From Bradyrhizobium canariense (lineage in GTDB: Bacteria > Pseudomonadota > Alphaproteobacteria > Rhizobiales > Xanthobacteraceae), in contig NZ_LT629750.1 in the NCBI RefSeq assembly GCF_900105125.1, positions 2,046,001 through 2,110,000 on the forward strand: a stretch of 64,000 nt of DNA. The letters run 5' to 3'. How positions within the stretch are numbered: the stretch's first letter is position 1; every line of letters begins with the position of its first letter. Positions 33,847-41,404 of the stretch are shown here, piece by piece. The notes under the pieces are model-generated. The model saw nothing but the letters and a program-made list of their open reading frames with translations, had not been told where the DNA came from and ran no database searches. Position numbers and translations under genes: made by a program.

Positions 33847-35066
33847 GAATACGCCTCGCCGGGGGCTTGCGACGCGACGGGCGCTCGCTTTCGCTGCGCG
33901 CCCGCGCGGTCCGCCTCCAGCCTCCATGCGATGAGCCCGGCGAGCCCGATGGTGAAAGCGAGTAACACCAGCAGCGGCTTCCACGACAGTTCGACCGGCG
34001 TCCCTCGTACGGTCTGGTCGACGCGCGCGATCAGATACCACGTCCCCGGCAACAGCGAGCCCCAGTCATAGGCAAAGGCGCTCATGCCGAGACGTGGAAA
34101 ACCAATTCCCATGAACCCGAATGCAGGCGCCGTTAGCAGCGTCCCGATGCTGACGGCACTCGCCGTCGATTTCAGGAAAACCGCCAGCAATGCGCCGAAG
34201 AGCAGGCTTGATAGAACAAACAGCAGACCGGCAATAATCAGCAGTCCGCTATGTCCGTGCAGCGGCAGCTCGAACAAGCTGATCAGCACCGTGTCGGCGA
34301 GCCCGAGCAGCAGCATGAACAGGATCGCATAGGGCAGGATCTTGCCGGCCATGGCCGGCCAGAGACCGCCACCCAGCGCGCGAAGTATCCGAAGCCGATG
34401 CGGCGTCTCGACATCGAGGCCAACGGAATAGGCCCCGGTCATCACCATGACGACCTGCAATACGCTCGGCAGCAGCGCTGTCAGCAGGAAGTAGACGTAG
34501 TTCAGCGTTGGATTGAACAGCGCATGGGTCTGCACAGGGATCGGCTGCAGGTCGGCCTGCGCCAACTCCACTGGCTCGCCATGATCCGACCGCAACGACA
34601 ACCGGATTCCCGCGGCCGCCGAAGGAATGGCCGCGTTGATGCCGCGGACCGTGAGATTGCCGATGGTCAGGGTTTGCGTATTGTAGAAAAACACCACTTC
34701 GGGGCGACGGCCGGCGAATACGTCGCGCTGAAGGTTTTGAGGCAGCATCAACAGGCCGTGGACCTTACCTGACAGGATCATGCCGCGCCCTTCGGCAAGA
34801 TCGCTCACGCGCACAGCCACCGCGGTATCCGGCGTGGCGTCGACCATACGAATGATCGTGCGCGACAGATCCGAACCGTCGAGATCGAGAACGGCGATCG
34901 GCAACCGGGTCGCCAAACCGGCACTGAAAATCGCCACCAGAAAGGCCATCTGGGCGAGCGGGACGATCGTCGTCAAACCCAACAGAAATGGCCGCCGCCG
35001 CAGCCAGCCGATTTCTCTCCAGAAAACCAGCCAGAATCCGGGCCGAACAGTGCGACGGGTCAGCAT
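33843..35066 (-). CDS. ABC-2 type export permease, proximal
   Basis: 407 residues from ATG 35066, one base after the HlyD stop, with GAGG nearby; a longer start at 35093 would overlap hlyD. LVFWREIGWLRRRPFLLGLTTIVPLAQM is the entry helix. The periplasmic domain contains AVLDLDGSDLSRTIIRMVDATPD, parallel to the distal permease. VLQVVMVMTGAYSVGLDVETPHRLRILRALGG is the ABC-2 core. The two permeases are paralogous and probably heterodimerise. The usual fused or separate ATPase (as in E. coli yhiI-rbbA-yhhJ) is absent here. Confidence 0.85.
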   Translation of the reverse strand: MLTRRTVRPGFWLVFWREIGWLRRRPFLLGLTTIVPLAQMAFLVAIFSAGLATRLPIAVLDLDGSDLSRTIIRMVDATPDTAVAVRVSDLAEGRGMILSGKVHGLLMLPQNLQRDVFAGRRPEVVFFYNTQTLTIGNLTVRGINAAIPSAAAGIRLSLRSDHGEPVELAQADLQPIPVQTHALFNPTLNYVYFLLTALLPSVLQVVMVMTGAYSVGLDVETPHRLRILRALGGGLWPAMAGKILPYAILFMLLLGLADTVLISLFELPLHGHSGLLIIAGLLFVLSSLLFGALLAVFLKSTASAVSIGTLLTAPAFGFMGIGFPRLGMSAFAYDWGSLLPGTWYLIARVDQTVRGTPVELSWKPLLVLLAFTIGLAGLIAWRLEADRAGAQRKRAPVASQAPGEAYS

Positions 35067-35067
35067 A

Positions 35068-36048
35068 TCACCGCCCTCGATTGGCCCATGCAACGACCGC
35101 GCTCATCCCGGGACGCAGGCCATCGACGGGATTTTCCGGCCTCGCCCGCACCTCAAAGGTACGAAGATCGAAATCGCCCGTGGCCCGCGTCGCCCGCCAC
35201 GCGGCGTATTGGCCCTGCACGTTGATCATGGTCACGTGCACCGGAATGACCTGGGACTTCAGCGCCGGCACGACGACGTCGAATTTGTCGCCGATTTTCA
35301 ATCCGCCAAGCAAATCCTCGCGCAGGTTGAAGGTGAACCACAGATTATTCATGTCGATCAGCGAGAACAGCGGTGCGCCAGGGCTGAAATTCTCGCCGAG
35401 GGCTGCGATGCGTGTCGTCACCTGACCGGAGATCGGCGCGCGGATGACAAATTCGGCCACATCGACATCGCGTTGATTCAGCGTGGCGCCTGCCTGCTCG
35501 ACCTGGGCTGCCGCCAGGGCGCGCTCTTCCTTGCTCGCGCCCTGCGCCGCAAGTTGCTGTGCCGCCTCCGCCGCTTGGCGCTTTTGGGTGGACATCGACA
35601 GATTTCGGGTCGCTTCATCGACACGGGCCAGCGGCACGTTTCCCGTTTTGGCCAGCTCGATCTGACGGTTGTAGGTCTCCTGGGCGAGTGTCTCATCGGC
35701 TTTGGCCGCATCGAGATCGGCCTGACGCTGGGCGACCGTTTCAGGACGGATACTGTTGATACGGTCCAGATCGGCCTTGGCGACCGCCAGGGCGGCACGG
35801 GCCGCGAGCCGCGCCGCGACCAGTTGCGGGCTTTCCAGTTCGGCCATGACGGCACCGCGTTCCACTGTGTCGCCTACGTCGGATTTCAATGTGGCAATGC
35901 GTGCTGAGATTCGCGGGCTGATATCGACGCGATCCGCCGAAACCTCGCCCTGAACGGTTAGCGGCGGTGGTCTGGTCGCAAGCCAGAGCATCGCGCCGAA
36001 TGCCGCAATGACTACGAACCCAACTAACCACCTAACCGTCTTGCTCAT
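35068..36048 (-). CDS. HlyD/EmrA-family membrane fusion protein
   Basis: 326 residues. One N-terminal transmembrane helix (WLVGFVVIAAFGAMLWLA), a biotinyl-lipoyl half (VDISPRISARIATLKSDVGDTVERGAVMAELE), a long coiled coil of about 120 residues and the second half APISGQVTTRIAALGENFSPGAPLFSLID define the family. It bridges the two downstream ABC-2 permeases to an outer-membrane channel, which is not encoded here. First gene of the operon. Confidence 0.9.
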   Translation of the reverse strand: MSKTVRWLVGFVVIAAFGAMLWLATRPPPLTVQGEVSADRVDISPRISARIATLKSDVGDTVERGAVMAELESPQLVAARLAARAALAVAKADLDRINSIRPETVAQRQADLDAAKADETLAQETYNRQIELAKTGNVPLARVDEATRNLSMSTQKRQAAEAAQQLAAQGASKEERALAAAQVEQAGATLNQRDVDVAEFVIRAPISGQVTTRIAALGENFSPGAPLFSLIDMNNLWFTFNLREDLLGGLKIGDKFDVVVPALKSQVIPVHVTMINVQGQYAAWRATRATGDFDLRTFEVRARPENPVDGLRPGMSAVVAWANRGR

Positions 36049-36141
36049 TGCTTTTCCTCAAAAGGGCACACCGGGGTCCCAATCCGCAAAATGCCATCCT
36101 TATATTTCGCACTTTCCAAGTTCGGTCTTCGGCAACAAGGA

Positions 36142-37935
36142 TCAACCTGGCAGTCCGGCCTTGCTTAGGCCGGCGAGAAATCGCTCGCGATCGGCCTGAC
36201 GGCGGAACGGCCGCGTCAGTCGCGGGTCAGTCAGAGTCAAGCCAGGCAACAGTCGCATTAAGCCGTCGAGCCCGGCGCGAGCCTCCGTCATACGACCGAG
36301 ATGTGCGGCTGCTGCCGTCAACGTGCCATGCGAGTCGGGGAAGGACGGATTGAAGTCGATCGCCTGTTTGGCGCAATCCACCGCCTCGGCAAAGCGCTCC
36401 GCATGCAGATGCGCCCACGCACAACAAGTATGCCAAATTACCGTCAGGTAATCGCGTGGGCTCAACCGCATGGAGTCCTGCAAAGCGACGAGCGAGAGGT
36501 CCGGCGTGCCGTTGAAGCTGTAAGCTGCTCCGAGGTAACCGCGCGCGAAACTTGAATTCGGATCGAGCTCGATCGCGCGATGCAGACGCCTGATTGCATC
36601 GTCATGCAGATTTGAGAAGAGCTCATGAACAGCGAGCGTTGTCTGCGCGGCGGCGTCCCGATCGTCGGCGGCGACCGCACGGCGAGCTGCTTCGCCCATG
36701 CGTTCCATTGCGACCGAGAGCGGCTCTTCTGTCCAACCAAAGAGACCTCCCATATGCCAGTTGTAGGCAAGATCGGCGAGTGCCATGGCATTGGTTGGAT
36801 CAGACTGCAGAACTTCATTGATCAGGCGGATTGCCTCGTTGCAATCCTCGGGGGTAAACCGTTGAACGTGCCAATGAGCGCGCATCACGCGCTCCCACTG
36901 GCCGAGTTCCGCAGCTTCCTTCCCATGGGAGCGCTGAATCTCCGCGGCTACAATGCCCGGCGCAATGGCACCGATGATGCTGTGGGTAATCTCGTCCTGA
37001 ACCGCGAAAATATCTTCGAGTGCTCGATCAAAGCGTTCCGCCCAGAGGTGATGACCACTGTTCGCGTCGATCAGCTGGGCGGTTATGCGAACACGATTGC
37101 CAGCTTTCCGCACGCTACCTTCGAGCACGTAGCGTACGCCTAGCTCGCGCCCAACCTGGCGGATATCGGTGGATTTTCCCTTATAGGTAAACGAGGAATT
37201 TCGGGCGATAACGAAGAGCCACTTCGCTTTGGATAGCGCCGTGATGATGTCTTCTGCGATTCCATCGGCGAAGAACTCTTGATCGACGTCGCCGCTCATA
37301 TTCTGGAAAGCAAGGACTGCGATCGACGGTCTTTCTGGAAGCGCCAGGGATACTGAAGCACCTTGGCCTGCCCCGGGCTCATTCTGCGGCTGCAGCTTTA
37401 GCTCAACCGCGATTCCGACTTGAAGCGAATATACCCGGATCGGATCGGTGATGTTCTTCAGTCGGGTAGCGCCGAGATCGCTGACCGCCAGATCTAGGCG
37501 CGCCTTGACTTGTCGATAAGCATCTTCGGAAAGGCAAATACCACCGGGCAGCGCTATTCCTTCAAGGCGCGCGGCGATATTGACGCCGTCACCCATCAGG
37601 TCGCCATCGCGCTCCTCGACGACGTCGCCGAGATGTATACCGATCCGAAAATCGATGCGCCGCTCGGGCGGTAGACCCGCGTTACGCTCGACCATGCCAT
37701 TTTGTATTTCGATCGCGCAGAGCACCGCGTTGACGACGCTCCGAAATTCGACCAGAACCCCATCGCCAGTCCGTTTAACAACACGTCCATTGTGAACGGC
37801 GATCGTCGGATCGACCAAATCGCTCTGGAGCGTCCGCAGCCGAGCCAGCGTGCGATCTTCGTCCGCACCCGTGAGCCGGCTATATCCGACAATATCGGCC
37901 GCCAGTATCGCCGTGATTTTTCGTGTGTCGCTCAT
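36142..37935 (-). CDS. Class III adenylate/guanylate cyclase with TolB-like and TPR regions
   Basis: 597 residues from ATG 37935 (MSDTRKITAILAADIVGYSRL). The cyclase domain (1 to about 170) has the first metal Asp14 in AADIVGYS, RTGDGVLVEF and GDGVNIAARLEG. The middle part (about 200-340) is TolB-like: RPSIAVLAFQNMSGD, FADGIAEDIITALSK, RYVLEGSVRK and HHLWAERFDR. The C-terminal 220 residues are TPR-like (ALADLAYNWHM, IELDPNSSFARGYLGAAY). This layout is common in rhizobia. It probably makes cAMP in the cytoplasm in response to a protein or ligand bound by the TPRs. Monocistronic. Confidence 0.88.
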   Translation of the reverse strand: MSDTRKITAILAADIVGYSRLTGADEDRTLARLRTLQSDLVDPTIAVHNGRVVKRTGDGVLVEFRSVVNAVLCAIEIQNGMVERNAGLPPERRIDFRIGIHLGDVVEERDGDLMGDGVNIAARLEGIALPGGICLSEDAYRQVKARLDLAVSDLGATRLKNITDPIRVYSLQVGIAVELKLQPQNEPGAGQGASVSLALPERPSIAVLAFQNMSGDVDQEFFADGIAEDIITALSKAKWLFVIARNSSFTYKGKSTDIRQVGRELGVRYVLEGSVRKAGNRVRITAQLIDANSGHHLWAERFDRALEDIFAVQDEITHSIIGAIAPGIVAAEIQRSHGKEAAELGQWERVMRAHWHVQRFTPEDCNEAIRLINEVLQSDPTNAMALADLAYNWHMGGLFGWTEEPLSVAMERMGEAARRAVAADDRDAAAQTTLAVHELFSNLHDDAIRRLHRAIELDPNSSFARGYLGAAYSFNGTPDLSLVALQDSMRLSPRDYLTVIWHTCCAWAHLHAERFAEAVDCAKQAIDFNPSFPDSHGTLTAAAAHLGRMTEARAGLDGLMRLLPGLTLTDPRLTRPFRRQADRERFLAGLSKAGLPG

Positions 37936-38276
37936 GCTGGAGCGGACTTTTGCTCGGGGCGACATCCGCTGGCCAGTTAAGCCGTGCAAATAGTTAGTAA
38001 TGTCTCGCTCTTGATTGATGCACCGAGGCCGCAATATCGATCGGCACTTGCCGTCAAATTTGCAGCCGCTGTGACACCCTGAACGTCACAGTTTCGGAGA
38101 TCCTGGTTTCGAACAGAGGTCGTTCCTTTTCTCGCCGAAGCAATTAGCAGATTTTTGGAAGGCTTTGCTGGCGCATCCGACGTTGAGCGACCTAAAGAAT
38201 TCAGAGGATTGCCGGCCCGACGACTCACATGTCGACGGTTATGGCCGGGCAGCGTCTACATTTTCGGAGAAGTGCT
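37936..38276. other. Divergent promoter region
   Basis: About 340 bases between the leftward cyclase gene and the rightward CoA-transferase. No gene is supported. GGAGAAG at 38265-38271 is the ribosome site of the CoA-transferase. Confidence 0.4.
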
Positions 38277-39737
38277 ATGCTCAATTATCCAATCGTCAAC
38301 AATCATGATGACTTGACCAAGGTCGTGGACCTTATCCTCAGTGAGGCGGGGTTGGATCGCAAAGACCAGGGAGGAACGCTGACATTCGCAGGAATGGACC
38401 CCATTCGCCCGACGCACATCAAGGTCGGCTGCGTTTCCGCTGCCGTGACGGCGGCGAATGCAATCGCCAGCGCAATCCTTTGGAGCAAACGCACCGGGCA
38501 GGGTCAGGACATCCATGTCGACCTGCGAAAGGCCTATGTTACACAGAGCGCATGGCAGGATACCCTGGCGGATTGCACATTGATCAACGGCGTACCGCAG
38601 ATGTTCGGCGGAAATGTTGGGCAGTTGGGCACCAATATCCTGCCGACGCGCGACGGGCGTTGGGTCGTGCTTACCTCACTCTATGCCTCCAATACTGAAC
38701 GGATCTGCGCTTTGCTCGACTGCGGGATACTTCCCCTGCAACTCGAACGCGCCACCAGAAAGTGGGACTCGGAAGATCTGGAAAGGGCGGCACAGGACGC
38801 CGGTGTACCTTTGGCGATTTGTCGCACACGCGCGGAATATCATCGCACAGAACAGTACCAGCAGAACGTGGCTACTCCCCTCATCCATATCGAAAAGATC
38901 GGCGATAGCGCGCCTGAAGCTTTGCCCAACGGACCTCGGCCGCTTTCTGGACTACGGGTACTCGGCATGGTTCATGTTGTAGCCGGACCGGCGACGATGC
39001 GCCAATTGGCCGCCCAGGGGGCTGATTGCCTTAACCTGAATACGCTGGACTGGATTGAAGAGCCTACCATATATCTGCAGTGCGATGCTGGTCTTCGTCA
39101 GACTTATCTGGACGCGCGTATCGATCGCAACAAAAAGCCGATTTACGAACTCGCAAAGGAAGCCGACGTTTTTGTCGAGAATCTACGCCCGCATCTAGCT
39201 GGCCGGCAGGGATTTTCGGCCGAAACACTTGCGCAGCATCGCCCAGGAATCATCTACGTCGAGATGAAGCTCAATTCACGAAAGGGCCCCTGGGCTGATT
39301 GGGCGGGCTATGACTTCACGGCAGCGGGGCTGACCGGCATGTTCTGCGACATTGGTTCGGCCGATCAGCCCCAGTTGCCGCATGGGGTCAATGTCATCTG
39401 CGACTTTCTAACCGGCTATCTGGGTGCGATTGGCGTGCAGGCCGCGCTGCTTCGTCGCGCCACCGAGGGAGGCAGCTACCGTGTTTCTGTTAATCTTTCA
39501 CAGACCGTCATGCTCGAGCAGGCCATTGGGCTTGTCGACAATGCTACTCTGCTGAAGCTGGACAGTCTTGGGCCCGATCACAAACCTATCAAACCAAATC
39601 TCCAGACGGGGCAAACATCCTTCGGCGAGTTCACGCGATTGGGCTCGCAAGTCGAAATGTCGAAGACTCCCGAGTTCTGGGCAGATCCGATTATCAGTCC
39701 GATTGGCTCCAATCGACCGGTGTGGCTACCTCGTTAA
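38277..39737 (+). CDS. CoA-transferase family III (CaiB/BaiF) protein, two-part
   Basis: 486 residues from ATG 38277. The N-terminal part (about 25-230) resembles the second half of family III enzymes (TAANAIASAILWSKRTGQGQDIHVDL). After it comes LSGLRVLGMVHVVAGPATMRQLAAQGAD, the usual start of the family, then ADVFVENLRPHLAGRQGFS and WAGYDFTAAGLTGMF with the conserved Asp. So the halves are permuted or fused. The segment before ADVFVENLRP seems about a dozen residues shorter than usual. It would move CoA between carboxylates in the cytoplasm; substrate unknown. Confidence 0.8.
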   Translation: MLNYPIVNNHDDLTKVVDLILSEAGLDRKDQGGTLTFAGMDPIRPTHIKVGCVSAAVTAANAIASAILWSKRTGQGQDIHVDLRKAYVTQSAWQDTLADCTLINGVPQMFGGNVGQLGTNILPTRDGRWVVLTSLYASNTERICALLDCGILPLQLERATRKWDSEDLERAAQDAGVPLAICRTRAEYHRTEQYQQNVATPLIHIEKIGDSAPEALPNGPRPLSGLRVLGMVHVVAGPATMRQLAAQGADCLNLNTLDWIEEPTIYLQCDAGLRQTYLDARIDRNKKPIYELAKEADVFVENLRPHLAGRQGFSAETLAQHRPGIIYVEMKLNSRKGPWADWAGYDFTAAGLTGMFCDIGSADQPQLPHGVNVICDFLTGYLGAIGVQAALLRRATEGGSYRVSVNLSQTVMLEQAIGLVDNATLLKLDSLGPDHKPIKPNLQTGQTSFGEFTRLGSQVEMSKTPEFWADPIISPIGSNRPVWLPR

Positions 39738-39999
39738 TTCCGCGTGGCACAAACGAGCAGCTTCTCGACGACTTCAGACAGACTGCCGCCACTGAAACCT
39801 GACTGATGACCTACTACGCCGGGACGGCAGCACGCCAGCCCGGCCCCTTGCGCCGAGATGGTACGGCTATCGTTGCTTTCTATCCTCCACAGCATCTTCT
39901 TCCAGCCATTCCCCTACTCGATCGGCGATGTCGCAAGAATATACAAGATCATCCACACTTCGACCCCATACAATACGTTCGCTCCAGGCAGTTAACGAT

Positions 40000-40620
40000 A
40001 TGGAACACCGGCCGTTGATACCTGACATCTTGATAATGCGTCCTCTGCTGCTGACATGCGTTCCCTCGTACGCCCACGCTCGGCGGGAGCTGATCGCGAC
40101 CTCAACCGAGGGTCAGGAAGACAGCAATGTAAAAAAGAAGGATATCGTTGGTCGCGAGCTCGAACTCTTCCGTACCATCAAAGTATCAATACGGGCAGCT
40201 CTCGCAGCAGCGCAGAGCCTTCACGCAGGCTCAAGGGTCGTAGATGTCAGCTTTGATGGCACATTAGGCACTCCCGTCTATCGGGTGAAAACATATCGCG
40301 GAAATCAGGTCTGGGACGATGCAATCGATGCCAATAGCGGGGCGATCGTCGGTGGGACGATTATATCCTTGGTAACCGATCTGACACGGGAGGATCAAAC
40401 TAACCTCATCGCTCTGAACGATGTTAGGCACGAGATTGCCGACGGGATCGTTGTTGCCGAGAGAAACGCGCAAGGAAGGGCGATAAGCGGCGGTCTAATG
40501 AATGAAGATGGAAAGCTGAATTTCGTAATTGTGGTGGTTGCCGGCAACGATCTCAAACAGTTCATTCTTGAGCCGCCGCATGCGGCTAGCCGGGACTCGC
40601 GTCTGCGCAGCCGGCGGTGA
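40000..40620 (+). CDS. PepSY-domain protein
   Basis: 206 residues from ATG 40000; ATG 40036 (MRPLLLTCVPSYAHA) is an alternative that would give a short export signal. Neither has a good ribosome site. Two PepSY-like units follow: RAALAAAQSLHAGSRVVDVSF ... YRVKTYRGNQVWDDAIDANSGAIVGG, and DVRHEIADGIVVAERNAQGRAISGG ... KLNFVIVVVAGND. PepSY domains often inhibit proteases or bind cell-envelope components. Location is probably periplasmic. Last gene of element B before the repeat arm. Confidence 0.7.
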   Translation: MEHRPLIPDILIMRPLLLTCVPSYAHARRELIATSTEGQEDSNVKKKDIVGRELELFRTIKVSIRAALAAAQSLHAGSRVVDVSFDGTLGTPVYRVKTYRGNQVWDDAIDANSGAIVGGTIISLVTDLTREDQTNLIALNDVRHEIADGIVVAERNAQGRAISGGLMNEDGKLNFVIVVVAGNDLKQFILEPPHAASRDSRLRSRR

Positions 40621-40995
40621 TCATGTCAGATAAGCAGTTTAAGTACCTTGCCTGAATGATGCGTAACGTCCACCATTGCGCCAATGGCGTTCCATAACCG
40701 CCCATTCTGCGAATTGAGCTCTGACGACGATTGGCCTCGAACATTTTCGTTGAGACGAAAGCCGTAGAGAACCGCCGCCGAGCTTTTCAAACTCGGCCGA
40801 GCCCAAGGAGCGAATAGTGACAAAGCCGGGCGTGACATACGCAGCCTCCATCACCTCGATAAAAAAGACAGAACGCCGCCTTCGTTCGAAGGAGCACAAT
40901 CGCGCAGATTGGCGTAGTACGCTGCGCTACGCGCGAGTGACCCAATGCACACCAAATTGCGACATCAATCGCCTGCGTACGCCTCACACCGGCTC
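40621..40995. other. Right end of element B, no gene supported
   Basis: About 375 bases. Two overlapping minus-strand frames of 70 codons each (40626-40838 and 40639-40851) are possible, but they exclude each other and neither has recognisable content. Confidence 0.35.
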
Positions 40996-41086
40996 GGTAC
41001 TGCATTTGGTACTGCACGGCGCCCAACGACCGCGCCTAAGCGCTGATTGTACTTCGCTTTTCGAGATGTCCCGGTCCAATCCATCA
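40996..41086. repeat. Right arm of element B: direct repeats and att core
   Basis: Two GGTACTGCA repeats at 40996-41004 and 41008-41016, twelve bases apart, then ACTTCGCTTTTCGAGATGTC leading into the core CGGTCCAATCCATCA at 41072-41086. The arrangement is the same as at 18847-18937, although element A's cargo is different. Confidence 0.65.
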
Positions 41087-41118
41087 TCGGCGCCACGGAA
41101 AAGCGGTGAGTTAACATG
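41072..41118 (-). pseudogene. Displaced dusA 5' end (copy 3)
   Basis: On the minus strand from ATG 41118 it reads MLTHRFSVAPMMDWTG, matching the DusA start MLAYRFCIAPMMDWTD in frame before homology stops at the att core. The frame is intact, unlike copy 2. It would have been the working dusA start before element B inserted. Confidence 0.8.
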
Positions 41119-41252
41119 TTGTTTTCATTTATGTCGGTCCAATCGATTTTGGTCCGACCGACAATCTGAAGCGCCAGTGCTAAAGCATTTTTCTTTCTTT
41201 TCAACGGCTTGATCCGATCACTCGATTATTTTCGCTTATTTCTACCTGGCCC

Positions 41253-41293
41253 GGTACTGCGCGGCAGTACCAAAAATGCCCGTGCAGTACCGC
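41253..41293. repeat. Left arm of a third (older) dusA-site element C
   Basis: GGTACTGC (41253-41260) faces GCAGTACC (41264-41271) as an inverted repeat, followed by TGCAGTACCGC (41283-41293). It has the same layout as the left arms of elements A and B. The right end of element C is not identified in the window. Confidence 0.6.
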
Positions 41294-41404
41294 TCCTCGA
41301 CAAAGTGTTTTGGCCACGCCCAACTACGCCAGCTCGTCGAATTTGAAATGGGAATGGCACTGCCGTGACGCAGACGCCTGACCGGTCGGCGATCCGCGCG
41401 AGAC

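Larger units (their letters stand above)
18938..41071. mobile_element. Element B: integrase-less dusA-site genomic element (about 22 kb)
   Basis: Lies between the displaced dusA starts at 18.9 and 41.1 kb, with the same repeat arms at both ends. Cargo: PAS-sensor relic, truncated and complete NB-ARC regulators, AraC regulator, NDH-2 plus bd oxidase operon, 3-hydroxyacyl-CoA dehydrogenase-like gene, YWTD protein, ABC-2/HlyD exporter, adenylate cyclase-like protein, CoA-transferase and PepSY protein. No integrase, transposase or conjugation gene is visible. It inserted before element A. Boundaries are inferred from repeats. Confidence 0.55.
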
